Source of the DNA: Pigmentiphaga sp. NML080357
GTDB taxonomy: Bacteria > Pseudomonadota > Gammaproteobacteria > Burkholderiales > Burkholderiaceae_B
Reading direction: 5' to 3'
Length of the DNA: 64,000 nt
NCBI RefSeq assembly: GCF_002188465.1
Contig: NZ_NINW01000026.1
Span: 62,001-126,000, forward strand
Under the pieces are notes generated by a model that saw nothing but the letters and a program-made list of their open reading frames with translations, did no database searches and was not told the DNA's origin. Below are positions 53,003-61,627 of the stretch, piece after piece. The position numbers and the translations under genes were made by a program. Positions within the stretch are counted from its first letter, which is position 1. Every line of letters begins with the position of its first letter.

Positions 53003-53980
53003 TCAGTCGATGCGGATTTTCGCCGCCTTCACGACCTCCGCGTACTTTTGCAGGTCGGCTTCGATCTGGCGCCGGAACTCCGCCGGCGTATTTCCCGACG
53101 CCACGATGCCCAGCCCGGCCAGCCGCTCCCTGACCTGCGGCTGGTGGACCACCGCATGCACTTCCCGCTGCAGACGCTCGATGATGCCGGCGGGCGTGCC
53201 GGCCGGCGCCAGCAGACCTATCCAGGAAGTGACCTCGAAGCCGGGCACCGATTCGGACACCGTGGGCACGTCCGGCAACGATGCCAGCCGTTGGGCACTC
53301 GAGACCGCGATGGCCCGCATCTGCCCGCGCTGGATGAACGGATAGGCTCCGGCCACCGCGGTGTAGAGCATGGGCAGCGTGCCGCCGACCACGTCCGCCA
53401 TGGCCTGGCCGCCGCCTTTGTAGGGAATGTGCACGAAATGGGCGCCGGTGCGCACGCGCAGCAGTTCTCCGGCCAGGTGCGGCGTACTCCCGGTGCCCGC
53501 GCTGCCGTACGACACGCCGGCCTCGTTGCGCTTGGAATAGGCCACCAGCGATGCGAAGTCGGTGACCGGCAGCGTCGGCGCGGTCACGATCACCAGCGCG
53601 GCATCGCCGATCTTGCTGATCGGCGCGAGGTCCTTGAGAGTGTCGAACGGAACCCTGGCATACACATGCGGATTGATCACCAGGGTGCCGTCGAACCCGA
53701 CCACCAGCGTATAGCCGTCGGGGGCGGCGGCCGCCGCCATCTGCGTGCCGATATTGCCCGAGGCGCCGGGCTTGTTCTCAACGATTACCTGCTGGCCGAG
53801 CCGGTGGCCCAGTTGTTCCGCCACGATGCGCGCGCCGGTGTCCGTCACGCCGCCGGGCGCGAACGGAACGATCAGCCGGATCGGCTTGCCGGGATAGTCC
53901 CCGGCCTGCGCGGCGCCGGCGAGCAGGCATAGTGCGGCGAGGCACGGCATGCGGAACCGGGTAAGCCATCTCATCGCCAT
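53003..53980 (-). CDS. Bug-family (TctC) periplasmic solute receptor
   Basis: 325 residues with a signal peptide of about 26 residues ('CLAALCLLAGAAQA'). Bug hallmarks are 'YPGKPIRLIVPFAPGGVTDTGARIVAEQL', 'VENKPGASGNIGTQMAAAAAPDGYTLVVG' and 'VSYGSAGTGSTPHLAGELL'. The ATG at 53980 has AAGGAGGAG upstream. It is downstream of the CoA-transferase gene on the same strand (70-bp gap), so both probably depend on the sigma-54 promoter at 55282-55297. It likely captures the carboxylic acid that the transferase activates (inference). Confidence 0.92.
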   Translation of the reverse strand: MAMRWLTRFRMPCLAALCLLAGAAQAGDYPGKPIRLIVPFAPGGVTDTGARIVAEQLGHRLGQQVIVENKPGASGNIGTQMAAAAAPDGYTLVVGFDGTLVINPHVYARVPFDTLKDLAPISKIGDAALVIVTAPTLPVTDFASLVAYSKRNEAGVSYGSAGTGSTPHLAGELLRVRTGAHFVHIPYKGGGQAMADVVGGTLPMLYTAVAGAYPFIQRGQMRAIAVSSAQRLASLPDVPTVSESVPGFEVTSWIGLLAPAGTPAGIIERLQREVHAVVHQPQVRERLAGLGIVASGNTPAEFRRQIEADLQKYAEVVKAAKIRID

Positions 53981-54050
53981 GGTGTCTCCTCCTTGGGGCG
54001 AGTTTTGTCGTTGTCGAAAGCGCCTGCTGGCGCGCCGTGGTCCGCGTCGT

Positions 54051-55247
54051 TCAGCCGATCGCTCCTTCCGCGCGCAGCCGCGCAAGCTTGTCCGCCCCAT
54101 AGCCCAGCCAGCCGCCGAGCACGGCGTCGGTCTGCGCGCCCAGGCGTGGCGGCGCGCCGAACGATGCCGGCGCCGCGCCGGAGAGCTTGACCGGATTGCC
54201 CGGCATGCGCAGGGATTTGCCATCGCCAAGCGGCACGGCCGCGACCATGCCGCGCGCCTGCACTTGCGGATCGGCCAGGGCCTGCGCGAAATCGTTGACC
54301 GGCCCGCAAGGAATGCGGGCCGCCTCCAGCCGTTCCAGCCAGTGGGCGGTCGGCTGCTTGCGAAGTTCGGCCGCGATGATTTCGTCGATGCGGGCCTTGG
54401 CGGCAAAGCGCGCCGCCTGCCGGCGGTATTCGGGCTGCCTCAGCTCAGGTAGATCGATGAACTCGACGAAACGCTCGAAGAACGCGTCGCCGATGCAGGC
54501 GATGATGATGTGGCCGTCCGCCGTCGGGTAGCAGTTGTACGGCACGTGCACGAAGTGGCCGTTGCCGATCCCCTCCGGCACTTCGCCGGACATGAAGTAC
54601 ATGGTGGCCATGTAGTTCAGCAGCGATATCTGCACGTCGAGCATGGCGATGTCCACGTGCTGTCCGCGGCCCGTCCGCTCGCGTTCGACCAGGGCCGCCA
54701 GCACGCCCAGCGCGCCGAATACGCCGCCGCCGAGATCGCCGATGGGAATGCCGCTGCGCATGGGCCCGGTAGCCGGCGTACCGGTGATCGACATGCCGCC
54801 GCCCATGGCCTGCACGACCTGGTCGAAGGCGGGGCGCTCGGTGGCGGGACCGGTCTGGCCGAAGCCCGTGACCGAGCAGGTGACGATGCGGGGGTTGATC
54901 CGAGACAGCGCCGCGTGATCGATGCCCAGGCGTTCCGTAACGCCAACGCTGAAGTTGTCGAACACCACGTCGGCCTGCCGCACGAGGTCCAGGAATACGT
55001 CGCGTCCCCCGGGCTGCTTGAGGTCGACGCAGACGCTTTCCTTGTTGCGGTTGAGCGTGAGGTAGTAGGCGCCCATGCCGTCGTGCGAATACTGCGGATC
55101 GTTCTCGAGCAGGCGGCGTGTGCCCTCGCCGCGTCCCGGCGGTTCGATCTTGATGGTGCGGGCGCCGAGGTCGGCCAGCAGCATGGTGCCATAGGGGCCC
55201 GAAAGCATGTGGGTCAGGTCCAGCACGGTGATGTGTTCGAGGGCCAA
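54051..55247 (-). CDS. class III (CaiB/BaiF) CoA-transferase
   Basis: 398 residues. 'VLDLTHMLSGPYGTMLLADLGARTIKIEPPGRGEGTR' is the standard family III start, and 'VTCSVTGFGQTGP', 'GMGAYYLTLNRNKESVCVDLK' and 'IPCGPVNDFAQALADPQVQARGMV' follow in the expected order. It moves CoA between carboxylic acids. The start is TTG at 55247, with GGGAG 9 nt upstream; the frame upstream to 55316 would run through the promoter and is rejected. A near-consensus sigma-54 promoter lies 35-50 bp before the start. Confidence 0.92.
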   Translation of the reverse strand: MALEHITVLDLTHMLSGPYGTMLLADLGARTIKIEPPGRGEGTRRLLENDPQYSHDGMGAYYLTLNRNKESVCVDLKQPGGRDVFLDLVRQADVVFDNFSVGVTERLGIDHAALSRINPRIVTCSVTGFGQTGPATERPAFDQVVQAMGGGMSITGTPATGPMRSGIPIGDLGGGVFGALGVLAALVERERTGRGQHVDIAMLDVQISLLNYMATMYFMSGEVPEGIGNGHFVHVPYNCYPTADGHIIIACIGDAFFERFVEFIDLPELRQPEYRRQAARFAAKARIDEIIAAELRKQPTAHWLERLEAARIPCGPVNDFAQALADPQVQARGMVAAVPLGDGKSLRMPGNPVKLSGAAPASFGAPPRLGAQTDAVLGGWLGYGADKLARLRAEGAIG

Positions 55248-55281
55248 GCCGGTATCTCCCGAAAAATGGATGCCGGGATCC

Positions 55282-55297
55282 TGCAATCGGCATGCCA
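55282..55297 (-). promoter_or_regulatory. sigma-54 (-24/-12) promoter of the CoA-transferase gene
   Basis: On the minus strand: TGGCATG-CCGA-TTGCA, which matches 15 of 16 positions of the TGGCACR-N4-TTGCW consensus and keeps the essential GG and GC. The predicted start is near 55271, 24 bp before the TTG start codon. It lies 66 bp from the activator half-sites. Confidence 0.75.
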
Positions 55298-55362
55298 CGC
55301 GGGCCGCCACCGCCAAGGCATTGATTCTTCATTGTTTTCCCCGGGGACCGACTTTGTCCGGA

Positions 55363-55401
55363 CGTTTCATGGGACAATCGTGAAACGACACAGGCGTTTC
55401 A
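55363..55401. promoter_or_regulatory. activator-site candidate: three CGTTTCA half-sites
   Basis: CGTTTCA at 55363-55369, its inverse TGAAACG at 55381-55387, and CGTTTCA again at 55395-55401. They lie just before the PrpR-like gene and about 90-130 bp upstream of the predicted sigma-54 start of the divergent gene, the normal place for enhancer sites. Confidence 0.6.
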
Positions 55402-55414
55402 TCGAGACGATCCC

Positions 55415-57400
55415 ATGCCCCCCTTTCCTCCTCCCGCCGCCGACTTGCCGCGTCTGTGTTTCGCCAGCTATCGGCATATCCGCGAGCTGGCCATGCCCGT
55501 GGTGTCCGAATACGCCGCCCGGGCGCAAATCGAAGTCGTCGATGCCACGTTCGGCGACGCCCTCGCCCTGGCCGAGGACCGGATCGAGCGCGGCATGGTG
55601 GATGCCTTCGTCAGCGCGGGGTCGAACGCCGCCATCCTCCGGGCGGGCCTGCAGGCGCCCGTGGCCACCATCCACCTGGGCGGCTTCGACCTGCTGCAGG
55701 TCCTGATCAAGGCACGCCGCATCGCCGACCGGGTCGGCGTGGTGATGTATGGCCAGACGATTCCCGAACTCGACGCCGTCAAGGACTTGCTCAACATCGG
55801 CATCAGCCAGCATGCCTACCTGACGCCCGACGATGCCCGGCATCGCTTCGAGACGCTGCGCCGCGAAGGATTCGAAGTGATCGTGGGTTCGAGCCTGGTG
55901 GTGGAACTGGCCGAGCAAGCCGGTCTCAAGGGCCTGCTTGCCTATTCGCTGGCCAGTATCCGCAAGGGATTCGACGACGCGCTGGACCTGGCCCGCGTCG
56001 CGCGGCTCGAGGCGGGCCGCTACGAGCAATTGCACAGCGTGCTGCACAACCTGCAGGAAGCGGTCGTCGCCGTCGACCGCGAAGACCGCATCATCGCCAT
56101 CAATCCGCCGATGCAGCAATTGCTCGGCAAACCGGAGCTGCCGCTGCGCGGCCAACCACTGGGAGCGCTGGAGCCGGCGCTGTCCTTGCGCGCCACGCTG
56201 GATAGCGGTCGCCAGGAACGGGCCATCGCGCTGCGCTTCGGGCAACGCGACTGGGTGGTCGATCGCACGCCGATACGCGAACATGGCGACATCGTCGGCG
56301 CTGCGCTTACCTTGCACGACGCGGGCGCCATCCAGGCGGCCGACACCAGCCTGCGCATGCTGCAGCGGCGCCAGCAGCACACCGCTCGTCATACGTTCTC
56401 CAGCCTGGCCGGGTCCGGGGCGGCGATGCGCGCGGCCATTGCCAGCGCGCGCCGCTACGCCTGCACCGAGCTGGGCGTGCTCATCACGGGCGAGAGCGGC
56501 GTCGGCAAGGAGTTGTTCGCGCAGGCCATCCACAACGAAAGCCGGCGCGCGCAGCGGCCCTTCGTCGCGGTCAATTGCGCCTCGTTTCCCGAATCCTTGC
56601 TGGAAAGCGAACTCTTCGGCTACGAGGAAGGCGCGTTCACCGGTGCCCGGCGCGGCGGCAAGCGCGGCCTGTTCGAGGCGGCACATACCGGCACGCTGTT
56701 CCTCGACGAGATCGGCGACATGCCCCTGCCCCTGCAGACGCGCCTGCTGCGGGTGCTGCAGGAACGGGAAATCACCCGGCTGGGCGCCACGGCCCCCATC
56801 CCCATCGATATACGGGTCATCGCCGCCACCCACCAGCCGCTCGAGCGGATGATCGCCCAGCAACGCTTCCGCCAGGACCTCTATTACCGGCTCAATATCT
56901 TGCGGCTGGCCTTGCCGCCGCTACGCGGGCGTCGCGAGGACATTCCCACCCTGGTCACGCCCATGGTCGCGCGGTGCCTGGCTCGCCTCGGGGCGAGGCT
57001 CGACCCTGCCGCGGCGCTGGCGCCCTGGATGGCCAGGCTGCAGGCCTACGACTGGCCCGGCAACGTTCGCGAGCTGGAGAACCTGGCCGAAAGAATGGCC
57101 GTGGCGCTGGCGCAATACGAACGCCCCGAGGACGTACCGGCCGATGCGTTGCGGCACGATTGCCCGGAGCTTTTCGCCGGCGATGCGCCGCCGGAGGAAG
57201 ACGGGATGCCCATGGCCGAACGCGTGCGCCGCGCACTGGCCCAGGCCGGCGGACGGCGGGCCGAGGCGGCGCGCCGGCTCGGCGTGAGCCGTTCCACCCT
57301 CTGGCGCTGGCTGGCCGAGCTCGAGCGCGAGGCGGCCCCGGGCGAGACCCGCTCCTGGCCTTTCAGCGAGGCTTCAGATCGCCCAGCACGACGCCGGTAA
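55415..57400 (+). CDS. PrpR-like sigma-54-dependent transcriptional activator
   Basis: 661 residues. The N-terminal PrpR sensor domain (about 10-190, 'FVSAGSNAAILRAGLQAPVATIHLGGFDLLQVL') is followed by a PAS-like domain (about 205-310). The AAA+ domain has Walker A GESGVGKE at 359-366 and the sigma-54 contact loop GAFTGA at 406-411. A Fis-type helix-turn-helix ends the protein ('EAARRLGVSRSTLWRWL'). PrpR-type sensors bind acyl metabolites such as 2-methylcitrate. Its likely target is the divergent CoA-transferase/Bug unit. The 3' end overlaps the convergent tetR gene by 38 bp. Confidence 0.93.
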   Translation: MPPFPPPAADLPRLCFASYRHIRELAMPVVSEYAARAQIEVVDATFGDALALAEDRIERGMVDAFVSAGSNAAILRAGLQAPVATIHLGGFDLLQVLIKARRIADRVGVVMYGQTIPELDAVKDLLNIGISQHAYLTPDDARHRFETLRREGFEVIVGSSLVVELAEQAGLKGLLAYSLASIRKGFDDALDLARVARLEAGRYEQLHSVLHNLQEAVVAVDREDRIIAINPPMQQLLGKPELPLRGQPLGALEPALSLRATLDSGRQERAIALRFGQRDWVVDRTPIREHGDIVGAALTLHDAGAIQAADTSLRMLQRRQQHTARHTFSSLAGSGAAMRAAIASARRYACTELGVLITGESGVGKELFAQAIHNESRRAQRPFVAVNCASFPESLLESELFGYEEGAFTGARRGGKRGLFEAAHTGTLFLDEIGDMPLPLQTRLLRVLQEREITRLGATAPIPIDIRVIAATHQPLERMIAQQRFRQDLYYRLNILRLALPPLRGRREDIPTLVTPMVARCLARLGARLDPAAALAPWMARLQAYDWPGNVRELENLAERMAVALAQYERPEDVPADALRHDCPELFAGDAPPEEDGMPMAERVRRALAQAGGRRAEAARRLGVSRSTLWRWLAELEREAAPGETRSWPFSEASDRPARRR

Positions 57401-58097
57401 TGTGCGCCAGCCAGGCGTCGCGGCGCTGGCTCTCCATCAGGTCCACGCCCAGCCAGCGTGAGCAGGTATGGTGGTTCGAGACGTAGAAAAAGCCCAGTGC
57501 CATGACCGTCATCAGTACCGTCTCGGCATCGACGTCCTTGCGGAACACCTGTTTCTGCTGCCCGCTTTCTAGAAGACTGCGGATCGTTTCGACCAAAGGC
57601 ATCGAGACGCGCTTGATCTTGGCCGATTTCTTCACGTACTTGGCGCGCAGCAGGTTCTCGGTCATGAGCAGGCGCACCAGGTCCGGATTCCGGTTGTAGT
57701 GATGCCAGGAGTGGGCGATGAGTTGCTTCATGCCCTCCACGGGATCGCTTTCGGTCTGGACGAAGCTGCGCTGCTCCTCGACCATCTCGGCGTACAGGTG
57801 CTCGAGCACCGCCTGGTAGAGCCGCTCCTTGCTGCCGAAGTAGTAGTAGAGCATGCGGTCCACGGTCTTGGCCCGCTTGCTGATCTTGTCGATGCGCGCG
57901 CCCGAATAGCTGTGCTCGGCGAATTCGGCAATGGCGGCCGCCAGGATGCGCGCCTGCAGCTCCTCGGGGCTGCGCCGCCCCTTGGTCGGGCGGGTGGGCG
58001 CCCCGGCCGTGCCGGTCTTGGCGGCGGACCGCTTCCTGGCCGGCCGCTCGGGCGCTTCCTGCTCGATCTGCTGCTCCACTGCGGTGCTCTCTTTCAT
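57363..58097 (-). CDS. TetR-family regulator with basic N-terminal tail
   Basis: 244 residues. A ~45-residue tail rich in Lys, Arg, Ala and Pro ('PARKRSAAKTG', 'PTRPTKGRR') precedes the TetR helix-turn-helix: 'RILAAAIAEFAEHSYSGARIDKISKRAKTVDRMLYYYFGSKERLYQAVLEHLY', an exact fit to the family. The C-terminal helical ligand domain includes 'MTENLLRAKYVKKSAKIKR'. It is divergent from the Rieske oxygenase gene and may repress it. The tail is unusual and could add nonspecific DNA contacts. Confidence 0.92.
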   Translation of the reverse strand: MKESTAVEQQIEQEAPERPARKRSAAKTGTAGAPTRPTKGRRSPEELQARILAAAIAEFAEHSYSGARIDKISKRAKTVDRMLYYYFGSKERLYQAVLEHLYAEMVEEQRSFVQTESDPVEGMKQLIAHSWHHYNRNPDLVRLLMTENLLRAKYVKKSAKIKRVSMPLVETIRSLLESGQQKQVFRKDVDAETVLMTVMALGFFYVSNHHTCSRWLGVDLMESQRRDAWLAHITGVVLGDLKPR

Positions 58098-58414
58098 GCT
58101 TTGGACCTTGAAATTCTAGTGCATAGGCTGCACGAAGCGCTGCGCACCGACCGCGCAACCGCGGCCACGTGAGCCCTCTTGCAGTGCGGCCGGCACATCG
58201 GCGGGTCGCGCAAGGCATGCCTGCGCACAGGTTTCGTGCATCGGTATTTTCCCCTCCCAGTTTAATGTAGAAAATCCTCCATAAGTGGAGTATCTTCTTT
58301 TCGAAATGCGCATATGGCCCGGAATTTGCCTGCCACCATGGCATGGCCATCCGGCGCCACGCCGAACGTTCTTCCATCCGGGCTTGGCCCGGCCCAGCGA
58401 ACAGGAGTGAAGAA
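58098..58414. other. 317-bp gene-free control region between tetR and the Rieske gene
   Basis: No convincing gene is present. It holds two small palindromes: GTGCA-N5-TGCAC (58119-58133), close to the tetR start, and CTCCA-TAAG-TGGAG (58277-58290) in an AT-rich patch about 125 bp before the Rieske start. Either could be the TetR operator. The rest is ordinary GC-rich sequence. Confidence 0.6.
58277..58290. promoter_or_regulatory. TetR operator candidate before the Rieske oxygenase
   Basis: CTCCA-TAAG-TGGAG is a perfect 5-bp inverted repeat in the AT-rich part of the divergent tetR/Rieske region, the typical place and size for a TetR-family site. Confidence 0.4.
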
Positions 58415-59443
58415 GTGGGTCGATATGCACGCAATACCTGGTATCCCATCGCGTGGTCGCGCGACATCGGCCGGGCGCTCGCGCGCCGCACGGTCATCGA
58501 GGAAGACGTCGTCCTGTACCGCACCGAGGGCGGCGAGGTCGTCGCGCTGGAAGACGCCTGTCCCCACAAGCTTGCCCCGCTTTCCATCGGCCGCCTGGTC
58601 GGCGACGAAGTGGAATGCGGCTACCATGGCCTGACTTTCGACTGTGCCGGCCGCTGCACCAAGGTGCCGGGCATGGCCCATGCGCCGGCCAACATCCAGG
58701 TGCGCAGCTTCCCTACGGCCGAGAGCATGGGCATGGTGTGGATATGGATGGGCGACCCGGAGCGCGCCGCCGCCACCAAGGTGTTCGATCTGCCCCAGTA
58801 CCACGATCCGGCCTTCAGCCTCGTCGAGGGCGACGCGCTGCTGGTCAAGGCGAATTATCTGAACCTCGCGGACAATCTCTGCGATCCGTCCCACGTCGGC
58901 TACGTGCATCGGTCGACTTTGTCGAACAGCCACCACGAAGCCGTGCCCGTCATGAACGAACGCCAGCGCGACAAGGTCGTGACCTGGCGCTGGGTGCTCG
59001 ATTCGCCGCTCATCCCGGTCTTCCAGGGCCTGAAGGATTTCGGCGGCAACGTCGACAGGTGGCACTACTACCACTACTACGCGCCCAGCATCGCCGTCAT
59101 CGATTTCGGCTCCGCCAAGACCGGCACCGGCGCTCCCGAAGGCAACCGGGACGACTGCATCCAGATGTATGCCTGCCACTTCATCACGCCGGTGGACGAG
59201 CGCACGTGCGTGCAGCATTGGCTGTGCCTGAAGAACGTTCCGTCCGATCCCGAGATCGACGCCCGCCTGCTGGCCGGCTTGCGTACCGCCTTCGACGAGG
59301 ACAAGGCCGTGCTCGAAGCCATACAGCGCAATGAGGACCGCGTGCGCGACTGGCGGCCTGTCAAGCTCGCCATCGACGTCTCGTCCGTGAAGATGCGCAA
59401 GATGGTCGACGAAATGATCCAGGCGGAACACGCTCTCTCCTAG
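58415..59443 (+). CDS. Rieske non-haem iron oxygenase (VanA-like demethylase type)
   Basis: 342 residues from the GTG at 58415, which has AGGAG 9 nt upstream and gives 'MGRYARNTWYPIAWSRDIGR', the usual start of VanA/toluene-sulfonate-type oxygenases. The Rieske site is C49-P-H51 and C68-G-Y-H71; the iron site is D157-P-S-H160-x4-H165 in 'NLADNLCDPSHVGYVH'. VanA-like enzymes remove methyl groups from aromatic ethers or hydroxylate small aromatics. No vanB-like reductase gene is near. It is followed by an ABC binding-protein gene on the same strand. Confidence 0.88.
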   Translation: MGRYARNTWYPIAWSRDIGRALARRTVIEEDVVLYRTEGGEVVALEDACPHKLAPLSIGRLVGDEVECGYHGLTFDCAGRCTKVPGMAHAPANIQVRSFPTAESMGMVWIWMGDPERAAATKVFDLPQYHDPAFSLVEGDALLVKANYLNLADNLCDPSHVGYVHRSTLSNSHHEAVPVMNERQRDKVVTWRWVLDSPLIPVFQGLKDFGGNVDRWHYYHYYAPSIAVIDFGSAKTGTGAPEGNRDDCIQMYACHFITPVDERTCVQHWLCLKNVPSDPEIDARLLAGLRTAFDEDKAVLEAIQRNEDRVRDWRPVKLAIDVSSVKMRKMVDEMIQAEHALS

Positions 59444-59554
59444 GGCCGGGACGCCGGGCTCCGCCCATGGGCCCAGCAACGGCCCGAGGGGCGTGGTTCC
59501 GGCGGCTCGCGGCCTCCTTGCAGCCTCCACTCTCGACCCACTGAGGAGCATTAC

Positions 59555-60766
59555 ATGAATCGGATTTTCGGGATCGGCGCGCTTGCCGCCGTCGTGCTGT
59601 CGGCAGCCTGCGGTCCGGCGTTCGCCGCGGACGACGTCATCCGCATCGGCGAGATCAACAGCTACAAGCTCTTGCCCGCCAACATGGTGCCCTACAAAAA
59701 GGGCTGGGAGCTGGCCCAGGACGAGATAAACGCCGCGGGCGGCCTGCTCGGCAAGAAAGTGGAAACCGTTTTCCGCGACGACAACGGCAACACCGGCGAT
59801 GCCGTGCGCATGGCCGAAGAGCTGCTCTCGCGCGAGAAGGTCGACATCCTGGCCGGCGTCACGCTCTCGCACGTGGGCCTGGCCATCGCCGATTTCGCCA
59901 AGCAGCGCAAGGTCTTCTTCCTGGCCTCGGGCCCCTTCACCGACAGGGTGGTCTGGGAGAACGGCAACCGCTATACCTACCGCCTGCGCTATGGCACCTA
60001 TTCGATGACCGCGGCGCTGGTCCAGGAAGCCGCCAAGATGAACAAGAAGCGCTGGGCCATCGTCTACCCCAACTACGAGTACGGCCAGTATGCCGCCAAG
60101 ACCTTCAAGGAGGTGCTCAAGCAGGCCCAGCCGGACGTCGAGTTCGTCGCCGAGCAGGCCCCGCCCTTCGGCAAGATCGACGCCGGCGCGGTGGTGCAGG
60201 CGCTGGAGCAGTCCAAGCCGGATGCCATCTTCAACGTGCTGTTCGGACCCGATCTGACCAAGTTCGCGCGCGAAGGCCAGACACGGGGCCTGTTCAAGAA
60301 TCGCGAGGTGGTCAGCCTGCTGACCGGCGAACCGGAATACCTCGATCCGCTCAAGCGCGATTCGCCCGACAACTGGCTGGTCACCGGCTATCCCTACCAG
60401 CTCATCGATACGCCGGAGCACAAGCAGTTCATCGACGCCTATCGCAAGAAATACAACGACTATCCGAGAATGAACTCGGTCATCGCCTATGCCACCATGA
60501 AGGCCATCGCGGCCGGCGTCACCAAGGCTGGCTCGACCGACACCGAAAAACTCATCCAGGCATTCAAGGGCCTGGAGTTCGATACGCCGCAAGGCCGTAC
60601 CTCCTTCCGCACCCTGGACAACCAGTCGACGTTCGGCATCTACATCGGCCGCACCGCGGTCAAGGACGGCAAGGGCTACATGAAGACCGGCCGCTATGTG
60701 GACGGGTCCACCGTCATGCCGCCTGACGAGGTCGTGCGCAAGCTGCGCCCGGGCACGGACGGCTGA
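59555..60766 (+). CDS. branched-chain-amino-acid-type ABC substrate-binding protein
   Basis: 403 residues with a signal peptide of about 24 residues ('LAAVVLSAACGPAFA'). The mature protein is of the LivJ/LivK receptor type: 'RIGEINSYKLLP', 'KGWELAQDEINAAGGLLGKKVETVFRDDNGN' and 'WAIVYPNYEYGQYAAKTFKEVLK'. Many such proteins bind aromatic acids rather than amino acids. It converges on the livF-livG-livHM genes (70-bp gap), so its permease and ATPases are on the other strand. It follows the Rieske gene by 111 bp, which suggests uptake of that enzyme's substrate (inference). Confidence 0.9.
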   Translation: MNRIFGIGALAAVVLSAACGPAFAADDVIRIGEINSYKLLPANMVPYKKGWELAQDEINAAGGLLGKKVETVFRDDNGNTGDAVRMAEELLSREKVDILAGVTLSHVGLAIADFAKQRKVFFLASGPFTDRVVWENGNRYTYRLRYGTYSMTAALVQEAAKMNKKRWAIVYPNYEYGQYAAKTFKEVLKQAQPDVEFVAEQAPPFGKIDAGAVVQALEQSKPDAIFNVLFGPDLTKFAREGQTRGLFKNREVVSLLTGEPEYLDPLKRDSPDNWLVTGYPYQLIDTPEHKQFIDAYRKKYNDYPRMNSVIAYATMKAIAAGVTKAGSTDTEKLIQAFKGLEFDTPQGRTSFRTLDNQSTFGIYIGRTAVKDGKGYMKTGRYVDGSTVMPPDEVVRKLRPGTDG

Positions 60767-60835
60767 CCCCGCTTTCCGGCCCTTCCCCGGTCCGCCGGCG
60801 CATCCGCCCGGCGGACTTCCGTCCCGCGCCAGGCG

Positions 60836-61627
60836 CTATACGCTCAAGTACGCCCGGCGCACATCCTCGTTCGCCGCCAGGGCCTCCATGCTGCCTTCGT
60901 ATCGGATCTCGCCGCGTTCCAGCACATAGGCGCGATCCGAGACCAGTTCGGCGAAATGCATGTTCTGCTCTGACAGCAGGATGCTCACGCCTTGCTCCTT
61001 CAGCTCCAGGATCATGTGGGCCATTTGCTCGACGATGACAGGAGCGACGCCTTCGGACGGCTCGTCCAGCAACACCAGGTAGGGATTACCCATCAGCGTC
61101 CGCGCCACGGCGAGCATCTGCTGCTCGCCTCCGCTCATGCGGCCGCCCGGCCGATCGGGCATCTCGCCCAGGTTGGGAAAAAGATCGAACAGGCGCTCGG
61201 GCGTCCAGACCGGCGCCAGTCCTCCAGAGGGCCAGGCACGCGACGGCTGGCGCCCGACCTCCAGGTTCTCCATGACGGTGAGGTCCGTGAAGATGCGGCG
61301 GTCCTCGGGAACGTAGCCCAGGCCGGCGGCGGCCGCCTCGTGCGGCGCCGCCCTGGACAAATCCTTGCCCATGAAGGATATCCGGCCTTTGCGCTTGGCG
61401 ATCATGCCCATGATGGCCTTCAGCGTGGTGGACTTGCCGGCACCGTTGCGGCCCATCAAGGCCACGACCTCGCCCCGGCGGACGTCGAGCTCGACGCCGA
61501 ACAGTATCTGCGCGGCGCCATACCAGGCGGCCAGGCCGCTGACTTCCAGCAGCGGTTCGATCGTCGTTTCGGACATGGGCATGGGCACCTGCAAGGGAGT
61601 TTGCGTGGGAACGGCATACAGAGCCAT
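60836..61627 (-). CDS. ABC transporter ATPase, LivF type
   Basis: 263 residues. Walker A GRNGAGKST, signature 'RMSGGEQQMLAVARTL' and Walker B 'YLVLLDEPSEGVAPVIVEQM' are in LivF order, with 'LGYVPEDRRIFTDLTVMENLEVG' typical of the second ATPase. An ~18-residue N-terminal extension precedes the domain. The ATG at 61627 overlaps the livG stop, so the two are coupled. Confidence 0.92.
   Translation of the reverse strand: MALYAVPTQTPLQVPMPMSETTIEPLLEVSGLAAWYGAAQILFGVELDVRRGEVVALMGRNGAGKSTTLKAIMGMIAKRKGRISFMGKDLSRAAPHEAAAAGLGYVPEDRRIFTDLTVMENLEVGRQPSRAWPSGGLAPVWTPERLFDLFPNLGEMPDRPGGRMSGGEQQMLAVARTLMGNPYLVLLDEPSEGVAPVIVEQMAHMILELKEQGVSILLSEQNMHFAELVSDRAYVLERGEIRYEGSMEALAANEDVRRAYLSV

Noticed and set aside
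53981-54406. N-terminal extension of the second Bug receptor frame
   Set aside because: The upstream codons overlap the CoA-transferase gene on the same strand in another frame; the signal peptide and Shine-Dalgarno sequence place the start at 53980.
58262-60592. 776-codon open frame on the minus strand
   Set aside because: Antisense to the Rieske and binding-protein genes, both of which have full family motifs.
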